A stretch of 64,000 nucleotides of DNA from Chelativorans multitrophicus (GTDB lineage Bacteria; Pseudomonadota; Alphaproteobacteria; Rhizobiales; Rhizobiaceae), in assembly GCF_011317445.1 (NCBI RefSeq), contig NZ_JAAAPL010000001.1:1550001-1614000 (forward strand), read 5' to 3'. How positions within the stretch are numbered: position 1 is the first letter of the stretch; the number at the start of each line of letters is the position of its first letter. The notes under the pieces were generated by a model. That model was given only the letters and a program-made list of their open reading frames with translations, was not told the origin of the DNA and ran no database searches. A program made the translations under genes and the position numbers. Shown here in pieces: positions 24,792 to 33,292 of the stretch.

Positions 24792-26537
24792 ATGACCATT
24801 ACCGATACTGCAGCGGCCAAGCAGCCACCCAACACGCATGAACAAAAAGCGATGGCCGGCAGTGCCCGTGAGCTTCTGCTCTCCGGCTTGCCGGTCACGG
24901 AGCGTCGACTCCACCTAGCGGGCATTTCGACGGCCGTATTGGAAGGCGGAGACGGTCCGCCAATCATTCTCCTGCACGGTCCAGGCGAATATGCGGCCAA
25001 ATGGCTGCGGATCTTGCCCGAGCTGGTCAAGACGCATCGCGTGATCGCGCCCGATCTGCCCGGGCACGGCGCGACTGAAGCGGTTGGCCCGATCGATCGC
25101 GATCGCGTGCTGGCCTGGCTTGACGAACTGATCACACGGACATGCAAAACGCCGCCCATTCTTGTCGGCCAGATCATTGGCGGCGCGATCGCCCTACGCT
25201 TTGCCGCCGCGCATGGGGAGCGGCTGCGTGGCTTGATCCTCTCTGACACGCTCGGCTTGGCAAGCTTTCAGCCTGCGCCTGAATTCGCCGAGGCCCTTGC
25301 CGCGTTCGTGACGGAGCCGAGTCCGGAAAATCATGACAGACTTTGGCAGCGGTGCGCGTTCGATCTCGACGCATTGCGTGATGGAATGGGCCGGAGCTGG
25401 GATTATCTGCGCACGTATAATCTGGACCGGGCGCAGCTTGCGGATTTGAAGCCGACCCAGCAAAGCCTCTTCGAGCAGTTCGCGCTGCCAGCGACTCCCC
25501 AGGAGGAGTTGGAGCGCGTACAGATTCCGACCTTCCTGATCTGGGGACGGCATGATCTAGCAACCCCGCTGCAGATCGCCGAGGCGGCAAGCACCCGCTT
25601 CGGCTGGCCGCTCCATGTCATCGACGGTGCCGCCGACGATCCTCCGATAGAACAGCCGGCCGCATTCATGAAGGTGCTCCGCACCGTGCTGGCGGAGCGA
25701 ACCGTTATAGAATCCGCATCGATTGCGCGAGAGGCTTGGAACCGGATCGCGCCGGGATACGACCGGTACATCACGCCGTCTCATTTTTGGCTCGCCCAAG
25801 AGGGCCTTCGCCGCGCGGGGCTGCGCCCCGGCATGCGGTTCCTGGACGTGGCGGCAGGCAGTGGTGGCCTTTCAATTCCGGCAGCGCGCCTGGGGGCGGA
25901 TGTCGTGGCGACGGATATTTCGCCCGCGATGATCGAGAAGCTGCGCGCCCGCGCTGCCGGCGAAGGCCTCGCGATTGAAGCCCGCGTCATGGACGGACAC
26001 GCGCTCGAGCTGGCGGACGAAAGCTTCGATATGGCCGGTTCTCAGTTCGGTGTCATGCTGTTTCCCGACATGCCGAGGGGCATTCGGGAAATGGTTCGCG
26101 TGGTCAGGCCCGGCGGACGCGTTCTTCTCACCGCCTTCGGTGATCCGCGCAGGATCGATTTCCTCGCCTTCTTTATCGAAGCGATCAAGGCTGTCCGTCC
26201 CGCCTTTGCGGGACTTCCGGCGGACCCACCGCCCCTGCCCTTCCAGCTTCGCGACCCGGAACGGCTCCGCTTTGAGCTTGAGACCGCCGGGCTGCAGGAT
26301 GTTCGGGTCGAGTCGACCACCGAGCGCCTTGAATTCACGGCGGGCGAGCAGTTGTGGCAATGGCTGACGCAGAGCAACCCCATTCCCGGTGCCGTTTTGG
26401 CCGGGCTTGAGCTGAGCGAGGAGGAAAGAGGGAAGATCCGGCAGGCGCTCGATCGTCTTGTCGCGGCCCGCGCAAAGGCTGACGGCACGGCGGTGCTCAC
26501 CAGCCCCATCAACATTGGCATTGGGACCAAGCGTTAG
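24792..26537 (+). CDS. Degenerate alpha/beta-hydrolase domain fused to a class I SAM methyltransferase
   Basis: This 581-residue fusion has an alpha/beta-hydrolase fold at about 30-305 (ILLHGPG oxyanion loop at 59-65, APDLPGHG at 86-93). The nucleophile elbow reads GQIIGG, placing Ile128 where Ser, Asp or Cys is expected. The acid Asp255 survives in WGRHD, and the His position in the GAADDPPIEQP loop is Asp282. Ser and His are thus both lost, so hydrolysis is unlikely. Residues of about 310-520 are a Rossmann methyltransferase with FLDVAAGSGG (350-359), VVATDIS and FDMAGSQFGVMLFPD. ATG 24792 follows GGAGGAAGCC. The methyl acceptor is unknown. A scaffold or substrate-binding role for the first domain is inference. 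Confidence 0.85.
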   Translation: MTITDTAAAKQPPNTHEQKAMAGSARELLLSGLPVTERRLHLAGISTAVLEGGDGPPIILLHGPGEYAAKWLRILPELVKTHRVIAPDLPGHGATEAVGPIDRDRVLAWLDELITRTCKTPPILVGQIIGGAIALRFAAAHGERLRGLILSDTLGLASFQPAPEFAEALAAFVTEPSPENHDRLWQRCAFDLDALRDGMGRSWDYLRTYNLDRAQLADLKPTQQSLFEQFALPATPQEELERVQIPTFLIWGRHDLATPLQIAEAASTRFGWPLHVIDGAADDPPIEQPAAFMKVLRTVLAERTVIESASIAREAWNRIAPGYDRYITPSHFWLAQEGLRRAGLRPGMRFLDVAAGSGGLSIPAARLGADVVATDISPAMIEKLRARAAGEGLAIEARVMDGHALELADESFDMAGSQFGVMLFPDMPRGIREMVRVVRPGGRVLLTAFGDPRRIDFLAFFIEAIKAVRPAFAGLPADPPPLPFQLRDPERLRFELETAGLQDVRVESTTERLEFTAGEQLWQWLTQSNPIPGAVLAGLELSEEERGKIRQALDRLVAARAKADGTAVLTSPINIGIGTKR

Positions 26538-26565
26538 GCTCCATTGACGGAGGTAGCAGTGGCTT

Positions 26566-26601
26566 GTCCCGCCGGCCGGTTGGCGCCCTGGCCGGCGGGA
26601 C
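26566..26601. terminator. Convergent hairpin between the fusion gene and the FAD oxidase gene
   Basis: GTCCCGCCGGCC (26566-26577) and GGCCGGCGGGAC (26590-26601) form a perfect 12-bp stem with a 12-base loop. It lies between two convergent stops. It lacks a T-run on either side, so it may act as an mRNA 3'-end barrier more than as a classical intrinsic terminator. Confidence 0.55.
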
Positions 26602-26613
26602 TTGGCCCCTTGC

Positions 26614-28053
26614 TCACGCGGCTCTCAACTCGGCGGTCGGACGCACATTCTGGTTCAAGCGGAACAGGTTTGTGGGATCGTAGCGCGCCTTGAGCTCCGC
26701 AAGCCTTTGATAGTTTGGGCCGTAAGCCGCCGCGACACGATCGGTTTCGTCCGCAGGCATGAAATTGATATAGGCCGTTCCGATGGCATAAGGCTTGGCG
26801 GCCTCGAACAGCCCGCGCGCCCAGTCGATGCAGGCCTGATCCATCTCCGGCTCGCGCCAGCGGGCATGCACATTCATGACATAATGCGAGCTGCGCTGCG
26901 GGAAGGACGTGGCTTCCGTCGCTATCCGGCCGGCGGCGCCGCCCACATGGCCGATGAAAACTTCGCATTCCGGCCCCGGCAGCCGCCGGATCGCTTCGAG
27001 AACGACGTCGATCGTCTCGTCGGAAAGCCCGCCGAAATCATGGCTCTTCCAGTAGTTGCGCGCGCCTGGGGTCAGCAAAGGATCGAACGCCTGCTGCCAG
27101 GCGGTAAAGGGTGTGGGAGCAACAACATCGGCAATAGGGCGGCCGATGGACCGCAGCCGGGCCGTCGCCTTCTCCCCCTCTGCGATGTCGCCGCAATAGC
27201 ACATCGCAAGGGCCAGAATTTCCTTACCGTGCCACTCTGCCGGCAGGAATGGAAGTGGAGGCGCCTGCCGCATTACCGCCCAGCAGGTCAGCTCGTCCGG
27301 TGCATCGTCGAGCGCTTCCCGGTACTGTTGAAGGACCGAGGCGGCGTTGTCGAACGGGTGAACGACAAGACCTGACAGAACCTGCGGCCCGAAATCGTGG
27401 AGCTGGAATTCAAATGCGGTGACAACACCGAAATTGCCGCCCCCGCCGCGGATGGCCCAGAACAGGTCCGGGTTTTCCGAAAGGCTGGTACGCAGAAGCT
27501 CGCCATTGGCGGTCACCACGTCTGCGGAGAGAAGATTGTCGAGCGTCAGGCCGAACTTGCGGGTGAGCCAGCCAAAGCCGCCGCCCAGCGTGAGGCCGGC
27601 GATGCCGGTCGTCGAATTGATGCCGCTGGGAACGACGAGGCCGAATGCCTGCGTTTCCTTGTCTACGTCGGCCAGCGTGGCCCCCGGTTCGACCCAGGCC
27701 CGCCGCAAAGCTGCGTCGACGCGGACGGATTTCATGGGCGACAAATCGATCAGGAGGCCGCCGTCGCAAACTGCATTGCCGGCGATGTTGTGGCCTCCAC
27801 CGCGCACCGCGACGAGCAGATTGTTCTCGCGCGCGAACCGCACCGCGCTCACCACATCAGCCGCCCCGGCGCAGCGTATGATAAGGCCGGGACGCCGGTC
27901 AATCATAGCGTTCCAGATCGTCCTCGGCTCTTCATAGCCGGCATCTGCGGGAGTGAGCGCAATGCCGCGCAGCTGGCTGGAAAGCGCCTCGATTATCGGT
28001 ACGCTGATGGTAGTCTGGCCTCCCTCGAGGGTGGTCAGGTTGAGATCGTTCAT
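26614..28053 (-). CDS. FAD-linked oxidoreductase of the berberine-bridge/PCMH type
   Basis: This 479-residue flavoenzyme has the FAD-binding PCMH domain at about 52-225. RGGGHNIAG (84-92) supplies His88 for covalent 8-alpha-histidyl attachment. The second, cysteinyl attachment position of bicovalent members is Asn146 here (GINSTTGIAG), so the flavin should be singly linked. The C-terminal BBE segment ends YDPTNLFRLNQNV. Family members oxidise sugars, alkaloids or aromatic alcohols; the substrate here is unknown. It is the last gene of a three-gene leftward operon, 23 bases after the methyltransferase. AAGGGAGGATAGACC precedes the ATG. Confidence 0.85.
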   Translation of the reverse strand: MNDLNLTTLEGGQTTISVPIIEALSSQLRGIALTPADAGYEEPRTIWNAMIDRRPGLIIRCAGAADVVSAVRFARENNLLVAVRGGGHNIAGNAVCDGGLLIDLSPMKSVRVDAALRRAWVEPGATLADVDKETQAFGLVVPSGINSTTGIAGLTLGGGFGWLTRKFGLTLDNLLSADVVTANGELLRTSLSENPDLFWAIRGGGGNFGVVTAFEFQLHDFGPQVLSGLVVHPFDNAASVLQQYREALDDAPDELTCWAVMRQAPPLPFLPAEWHGKEILALAMCYCGDIAEGEKATARLRSIGRPIADVVAPTPFTAWQQAFDPLLTPGARNYWKSHDFGGLSDETIDVVLEAIRRLPGPECEVFIGHVGGAAGRIATEATSFPQRSSHYVMNVHARWREPEMDQACIDWARGLFEAAKPYAIGTAYINFMPADETDRVAAAYGPNYQRLAELKARYDPTNLFRLNQNVRPTAELRAA

Positions 28054-28076
28054 GGTCTATCCTCCCTTTTCTGGAG

Positions 28077-28859
28077 CTAGTTCCTCCTGGTCATGGTCCA
28101 GCGAAATCGGTTGCTCCAGACGACAGATCCGTCCGGGCGTGTGACTGAAGGCAATGTGGCGCTGATGGCTTCCCTCACGCGAGCTTCGCCTACCTGCCGC
28201 GCCGCCTTGACGTTCACCCCGGCGGCAAGGTTCGCGCGGATAGCAGTTTCAGCGTCGGGGAAAACGAGGTCAGCGGCGAACTCCCCGGTTTCGACGGCCT
28301 GGAGCCCGGCTTTGTCCAGCGCGGCTTTGATCGTGCCCTCGTCTACGAGCGGGCCTGGCGCATTTCCGCCTGGCGGCGGCAAAAGGGCCATGACCGCAGA
28401 AACGGTGATCGTCATCAGCTGGCAGTCTTCACGCCGCCCCCAGGTGAGAATGAAAACCGTACCGTTGCGCCGGCAGACGCGGCGCGCCTCCGAGAGCGCT
28501 CGGGTAACGTCCGCGGCGAACTGAAACGCGTTTATGCCTGTAACGATTTCGAAGCTTTCATCGTTATAGGGAAGCTCCTCCATCTCGCCGACATCGATCC
28601 GGGCACCCGGCAAGCGCTGACGGGCGATAGCGACGAGATTCTCCGCGCCATCAAGCCCAGTGACCTCCGCGCCGAGCTTGCGCGCCACCACCAGCGCGCC
28701 TCCTGCGCCGCAGCCGACATCGAGCAGTTTCTTTCCCGGACCTGCGCCCGCATGTGCCATCGCAGCTTCGTAGATTCGCTGCCAAGCCGGCTCCTGCAAC
28801 TCTGCCCAATCACGAGCCTTCGCACCCCAGAGTTCGCCCTGAACCTGTGCCGTTCCCAT
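28077..28859 (-). CDS. Class I SAM-dependent methyltransferase
   Basis: This 260-residue cytoplasmic methyltransferase has motif I LLDVGCGAGGALV (45-57), an acidic motif II end VTGLDGAE, and motif IV GEMEELPYNDESFEIVTGINAFQF, the UbiE/Methyltransf_11 pattern for small-molecule acceptors. It is the middle gene of the operon with the ferredoxin-like-fold protein (66 bases upstream) and the FAD oxidase (23 bases downstream). It is not closely similar to the methyltransferase half of the facing fusion gene, so two distinct methylation steps are possible. Confidence 0.88.
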   Translation of the reverse strand: MGTAQVQGELWGAKARDWAELQEPAWQRIYEAAMAHAGAGPGKKLLDVGCGAGGALVVARKLGAEVTGLDGAENLVAIARQRLPGARIDVGEMEELPYNDESFEIVTGINAFQFAADVTRALSEARRVCRRNGTVFILTWGRREDCQLMTITVSAVMALLPPPGGNAPGPLVDEGTIKAALDKAGLQAVETGEFAADLVFPDAETAIRANLAAGVNVKAARQVGEARVREAISATLPSVTRPDGSVVWSNRFRWTMTRRN

Positions 28860-28925
28860 GCCGATCCCGCCAAAGTGAGAGATAAAGGACGGGCACCGGT
28901 GAGCACCGGCGCCCTCGCAGCGATA

Positions 28926-29264
28926 TCACTCGGCGGCAACCTTTGACCGCACGTCGATGCTCAAGGCGGCTTCGCCCGAAACGGGATCCGTAACTCCAAG
29001 CCCGCCTCCAAGGTCCTCCAAGATGTTCCGCATCTTGTCAAGCTCGCCGATCATCTCCTGCCTGCTTTGCACGATGCTGTCGAAACTGTCCCATTCGCCG
29101 ATAAAGCAGTAGGAATGCTCGTCGGTTTTGACGAGCGAAAATCGGCGTAAACCTGCCTTCCGCATCCGCTCCAGCTTTGCTGGATCAATCCGGCGATGCA
29201 ATTCGATGTACTCCTCATCGTGACCCGGTTTCACGCGCATCCTGACGATGTTAAAGGCAACCAT
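28926..29264 (-). CDS. Dimeric alpha/beta-barrel protein, antibiotic-biosynthesis-monooxygenase-like
   Basis: This 112-residue ferredoxin-like-fold protein contains MRVKPGHDEEYIELHRRIDPAKLERMRKAGLRRFSLVKTDEHSYCFIGEWDS, resembling ABM, EthD and mutarotase-type stress-response barrels. Such proteins act as cofactor-free monooxygenases or isomerases, or bind ligands. ATG 29264 follows GGAGGAACAAAG; longer in-frame starts run into the divergent promoter. First gene of the leftward operon with the methyltransferase and FAD oxidase, divergent from a LysR gene. Confidence 0.75.
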   Translation of the reverse strand: MVAFNIVRMRVKPGHDEEYIELHRRIDPAKLERMRKAGLRRFSLVKTDEHSYCFIGEWDSFDSIVQSRQEMIGELDKMRNILEDLGGGLGVTDPVSGEAALSIDVRSKVAAE

Positions 29265-29385
29265 CTTTGTTCCTCCGAACGCACCTGTGACGGACACAAT
29301 TTGAGCAAGGTGCGGTACAATCAAATGCAGCGGAGAGTTTACAGACGCGGACAAATGGCGAAAAATGCCAAGAATTCATCGCAAT

Positions 29386-29393
29386 GATGCATC
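29386..29393. promoter_or_regulatory. Possible LysR-site core in the divergent promoter
   Basis: The 8-bp perfect palindrome GATGCATC, followed by CGCTTGCATC, lies 25 bases ahead of the LysR start in the 153-base gap separating it from the leftward operon. LysR sites are loosely palindromic, so this is only a candidate. Confidence 0.3.
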
Positions 29394-29417
29394 GCTTGCA
29401 TCGGCGGGAGAACTCCC

Positions 29418-30302
29418 ATGGAAATGCACGAAATACGGTATTTCCTCGCGGCCAGCCGCACGCTGAACTTTCATCGGGCCGCGGAGTTGGCGCATGTCAC
29501 ACAACCGGCTCTGACCCGGGCCATCCAAAAGCTTGAAGCAGAACTCGGCGGCCTGCTGTTTTACCGCGAACGCAACCACGTCCAGCTTACCGATTTCGGC
29601 TGCGTCATGCGAAGCCATCTGGAGGAGGTTGTCCGGCGATCGGAGGTAGCCAAGGAAACGGCGCGGGATTTCCTGAAACTGGAAGCGGCACTCCTGAAGC
29701 TTGGGGTCATGTGCACGATCGGCCCCTTACGTTTCGTGGGCTTCCTCAACGCCTTTCACCAGACCAATCCGAGCGTTGGCGTTACGGTCGTGGAAGGCGT
29801 GCCATCCCGCCTTGCCGCGCTTCTTCTCGAAGGTAAGCTGGACGTTGCGCTGATGGCGCAGCCGCAGCCTTTTGACGAGCGGCTACGGACAGAACCCATC
29901 TACGCGGAGCGCTTCGGGCTGGCTTTCTGCACCGGTCATCCCTTTGAAAAGCGCAATACGCTCCACCTGAGCGATGTTGAGTGCGCGCCTTACCTCGACC
30001 GCATCAATTGCGAATACAGCGACAATATCGGCGCGTTGTGCAGTGAGCGCGGCATTCGCATTACCGTCGCCTATCGAAGCGAGCGGGAAGACTGGATAAT
30101 GGCCATGGTGGCTGCCGGAATGGGTATCTGCTTCTCGCCCGAATTCTCCGCCTGCCTGCCGGGCGTGTGCCACCGCCCCGTTGCCGATCCGGAAATAGTG
30201 AGGAAGGTTTCGCTCGTCTCTGTCGCAGGGCGCGTTCCCTCACCCGCCGTGAAAGCCTTCCGGGAGGCAGTTTGCAACTACGACTGGACCCAGCCTAGAT
30301 GA
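29418..30302 (+). CDS. LysR family regulator
   Basis: This 294-residue protein has an N-terminal winged HTH (MHEIRYFLAASRTLNFHRAAELAHVTQPALTRAIQKLEAELGGLLFYRERNHVQLTDFG) and a C-terminal effector-binding domain. GGGAGAACTCCC lies ahead of the ATG. It diverges from the monooxygenase-like/methyltransferase/FAD-oxidase operon and is the likely regulator of it (context inference). The inducer is unknown. Confidence 0.88.
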   Translation: MEMHEIRYFLAASRTLNFHRAAELAHVTQPALTRAIQKLEAELGGLLFYRERNHVQLTDFGCVMRSHLEEVVRRSEVAKETARDFLKLEAALLKLGVMCTIGPLRFVGFLNAFHQTNPSVGVTVVEGVPSRLAALLLEGKLDVALMAQPQPFDERLRTEPIYAERFGLAFCTGHPFEKRNTLHLSDVECAPYLDRINCEYSDNIGALCSERGIRITVAYRSEREDWIMAMVAAGMGICFSPEFSACLPGVCHRPVADPEIVRKVSLVSVAGRVPSPAVKAFREAVCNYDWTQPR

Positions 30303-30524
30303 CAGCCCTTCCTTCGACTGGATCGTGATTGCAAGATATCAGCCCTTCCGAAATCATCGGCCTGACGGACTTCGTCTGTTCAGGAAAGGCGATGTCGAAC
30401 ACCGTGCATCCTCACCAAGCTTCAGTGAACTTGGCATCGCCAAATTAACTACGAACGCCAACAATTCGATCTGCGCATTTATCCATATGGCTTGCAAGCT
30501 GCTCCGCGTTGCAACTTTGTTTTC

Positions 30525-30534
30525 TAACGAGTTA
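30525..30534. promoter_or_regulatory. Candidate operator upstream of the HpaR-like gene
   Basis: TAAC-GA-GTTA is a small perfect inverted repeat about 40 bases before the MarR start, next to AGTTAACT and GTTGCAAC. It could be an autoregulatory site. The rest of 30303-30565 shows no gene or other structure I can support. Confidence 0.35.
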
Positions 30535-30565
30535 ACTGAAGTGTGCAAATATCGCGGGAGTGGCG

Positions 30566-31030
30566 ATGAAGAAGCAGGAAATCAAGGACGGCTTCGGCCT
30601 GTACACGACGCGGAGAACTCTCCCGATGGCGCTCCTGCGCGCCCGCGAGGTTGTAATGGAACGGTTCCGTCCCCTGCTCGGCGATTACGGGTTGACCGAG
30701 CAGCAGTGGCGCGTGTTGCGCGTCCTCAACGAGGTCGACGAGATGGACGCCACCAAGCTTGCCAGGCAAGCAAGTGTGCTGTTGCCGTCGCTGACCCGGA
30801 TTATCAAGCTTCTGGTAAGTCGTGGCTTGATCGAAACGCGGAAGGACCCCGAGGATAGCCGCCGCGCTCTGGCCCGACTGACATCGGAAGGGCGGAACCT
30901 GATCTTCGGCGTGGCGCCGGACAGCGTGAAGATTTACCGCCAGATCGAGGCACTTTACGGCGCGGACCGCTTGTCTCACCTTCTCGACGAACTTGAGCTT
31001 CTCATCAACGCGCTCGAAACCGAGGCTTAA
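30566..31030 (+). CDS. hpaR: MarR family regulator, HpaR-like
   Basis: This 154-residue winged-helix repressor resembles HpaR of homoprotocatechuate operons: TRRTLPMALLRAREVVMERFRPLL (15-38), LTEQQWRVLRVLNEVDEMDATKLARQASVLLPSLTRIIKLLVSRGLIETRKDPEDSRRA, and a helical tail. ATG 30566 follows GGGAG; a GTG six bases upstream is the alternative. It faces hpaC-hpaB, so those genes are the probable targets, although the meta-cleavage genes usually controlled by HpaR are not in the window. Confidence 0.8.
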   Translation: MKKQEIKDGFGLYTTRRTLPMALLRAREVVMERFRPLLGDYGLTEQQWRVLRVLNEVDEMDATKLARQASVLLPSLTRIIKLLVSRGLIETRKDPEDSRRALARLTSEGRNLIFGVAPDSVKIYRQIEALYGADRLSHLLDELELLINALETEA

Positions 31031-31114
31031 GATAGAGATTATTCATCGCAGTCGATCCCGTGAGCCAGTTCACCGATCGCGCCTCCGGTCGGTCATCCGT
31101 GGTGGTATTAATCG

Positions 31115-31627
31115 TTACCCGCCGAAGCTGCCCGTTTGGGTAGGCACGTGCACAAAATTGCGGTCGAAATAGAGAAGGGCGTGACCATCCTTACGGGTGC
31201 GAATTTCGACAACCTGGCCCATGAAGATATTGTGCGTGCCGACAGGACGCGCGTCGATCAATTGGCAGTCGAAAGAGACGATTGCGTCACTGAGCGCCAG
31301 ATTGCCGGAGAGCAAATTGACCCACTCCGCGGCAGCGTAGCGGGCATCCATGTCCGCTTGCTGCCCGGCGAAATAGCCGGCAAGGTCCTTGTGTTCCTGC
31401 GTAAGCACGTTGACGCAAAAGCGGCGGTTCTCGATGAAGAGACCTGCCTGGGCCGAGCGGCTGTTCATGCAGACCAGAAGCGTGGGCGGCTCATCGGTGA
31501 CCGAGCACATCGCGGTGGCGGTGAACCCGCCCCGCCCGGCGGGTCCGTTGGTGGTGATCACGTTGACCGGAGCGCAGACCCGAGCCATCGCATCGCGGAA
31601 TTCGGTCTTGGAGACTGCGGTTCCCAT
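31115..31627 (-). CDS. hpaC: 4-Hydroxyphenylacetate 3-monooxygenase reductase component
   Basis: This 170-residue flavin reductase of the HpaC/flavin_Reduct family supplies reduced FAD to HpaB. Core motifs are FRDAMARVCAPVNVITTNGPAGRGGFTATAMCSVTDEPPTLLVC and CVNVLTQEHKDLAGYFAG, with the HNIFMGQVVEI segment near the end. ATG 31627 starts 10 bases after the hpaB stop, so the two genes are co-transcribed leftward. Confidence 0.9.
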   Translation of the reverse strand: MGTAVSKTEFRDAMARVCAPVNVITTNGPAGRGGFTATAMCSVTDEPPTLLVCMNSRSAQAGLFIENRRFCVNVLTQEHKDLAGYFAGQQADMDARYAAAEWVNLLSGNLALSDAIVSFDCQLIDARPVGTHNIFMGQVVEIRTRKDGHALLYFDRNFVHVPTQTGSFGG

Positions 31628-31637
31628 CACTGCGTTC

Positions 31638-33200
31638 TCACTCGGCCGCGTCCCGCACCGTGGACGCGTCGTCAAGCGCCGGCAGCCAAGTATCACCGGT
31701 CCAGCCGTTTTCGTCATAATCGGCCATGCACCGGTCGACGAGTGCCTCCATTTCTTTGAGCCTGCCCCCGCGCTCGGCAACCTTCAGCACCTGAAGGCGA
31801 ACCTCTTCCGGCGCGCCGGCATAATTCAGCTCGTATAGCGCGTGCCGGCCGCCAAATTCGGTGCCGGTCGCATCCCAGAGCAGTTTCATGATCTTGATGC
31901 GCTCGATATGCCCCATATCGTTCGAGCCGCGGACATATTGCGAGAGATAACGATCGATTTCCGGATTGGCGAAGTCCTTAGCGGAGGAAGGCAGATAGAT
32001 AAGACCAGACGCAACCGTGCGCCTTATGATGTCGATGACCTTGGGATACGCCTCCGACATGAAGGTGCGGTAGCAAAGCGCGGCTTCAAGGTTCGGCAGC
32101 ACCGCGCCATTGCTCCACGGGATCGGGTTATAAGCCATGGCGTTGGAGAACGACCAGAACTGGTGGCGGATGGCGAACACCTCTCCCAGCATCGCCTGAT
32201 TTCCACGAAAGGCATCGCCCCCGGTAGCGCGCAACGCCTTGGCAAGAAGGCCGGCGAGGAAATCCAGCTTCACTGCAAGCCGGGTGCAGCCCTGGAAGCA
32301 ATACCCATGCATGAAGCCCGAGGCCGGATGGAAAGACAGGATCTTGGCCGCGTCGCGCAGCACCAGAACGTCTTCCCAGGGCACGAAGACATTGTCGAGC
32401 ACAAGGATCGCGTCGTTCTCGTCAAAACGCGAAGAAAGCGGATAGTCGAACGGATGGCCGACGGAATTGGCGGTCTGCTCGTAGGAGACACGGCAGAACA
32501 TCTTTATGCCCGGCGCGTTCATCGGAACGATGAACATCACCGAAAGGGAGGGATCCTCGGTCACCGTTGCCGATCCCTGGGCGAGAAAATTGTAGTGCGT
32601 CAAGGCAGATGAAGTGGCGACCACCTTCGCGCCCGAAACGTAAATACCCGCGTCGGTTTCCTTGGTGATATGAACGAAGACGTCCTTCACCGCATCGGCT
32701 GGCTTATGGCGGTCAACCGGCGGATTGACGATCGCATGGTTCATGAAAAGAACCGCTTCCTGCGCGCGCTTGTGCCAGGAAAGCGCATTCTCCTTGAATG
32801 GGCCATACCAGTCCGCATTGGCCCCGAGCGTATTCATCAGCGCCGCCTTGTAGTCCGCGGTGCGGCCCATCCAGCCATAGGACATGCGCGCCCACTCGGC
32901 GATGGCGCCCTGCTGCGCGACCAGTTCGTTCGACGACCGGGCCACGCGGAAATATCTGTGCGTGTAGCCGCCCGAGCCTGTATCGGTAGGAGAGGTTAGG
33001 ATGTCCTTCGTCTTCCCGTCATGCAGCGCGTCATACAACCGCGCGATCGAACGGGCAGCGTTGCGCATCGAGGGATGGTCCGTGACGTCTGCGATACGCT
33101 CGCCATTTATATACACCTCGCGGCCATCGCGCAGACTTTCGAGATATTCGGCCCCCGTGAACGGGCGGGTTTTGTCGGTCCGATAATCCTCTGCTCGCAT
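31638..33200 (-). CDS. hpaB: 4-Hydroxyphenylacetate 3-monooxygenase oxygenase component
   Basis: This 520-residue FADH2-dependent aromatic hydroxylase is the same length as the E. coli enzyme. It converts 4-hydroxyphenylacetate to 3,4-dihydroxyphenylacetate. Visible family features are YRTDKTRPFTGAEYLESLRDGREVYINGERI at the start, the flavin-binding middle (RVSYEQTANSVGHPFDYPLSSRFDENDAILVLDNVFVPWEDV), and YVRGSNDMGHIERIKIMKLLWDATGTEFGGRH. CTAAGGGAGGATTGCGCC precedes ATG 33200. It diverges from an AraC-type gene. Confidence 0.93.
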   Translation of the reverse strand: MRAEDYRTDKTRPFTGAEYLESLRDGREVYINGERIADVTDHPSMRNAARSIARLYDALHDGKTKDILTSPTDTGSGGYTHRYFRVARSSNELVAQQGAIAEWARMSYGWMGRTADYKAALMNTLGANADWYGPFKENALSWHKRAQEAVLFMNHAIVNPPVDRHKPADAVKDVFVHITKETDAGIYVSGAKVVATSSALTHYNFLAQGSATVTEDPSLSVMFIVPMNAPGIKMFCRVSYEQTANSVGHPFDYPLSSRFDENDAILVLDNVFVPWEDVLVLRDAAKILSFHPASGFMHGYCFQGCTRLAVKLDFLAGLLAKALRATGGDAFRGNQAMLGEVFAIRHQFWSFSNAMAYNPIPWSNGAVLPNLEAALCYRTFMSEAYPKVIDIIRRTVASGLIYLPSSAKDFANPEIDRYLSQYVRGSNDMGHIERIKIMKLLWDATGTEFGGRHALYELNYAGAPEEVRLQVLKVAERGGRLKEMEALVDRCMADYDENGWTGDTWLPALDDASTVRDAAE

Positions 33201-33292
33201 GGCGCAATCCTCCCTTAGCGTTGAAAAAGGTAAAACGAGAATGGAGGCCCCACCATGGACAAAGAACACAATTCGCTTGTACTTTTTCCGGC

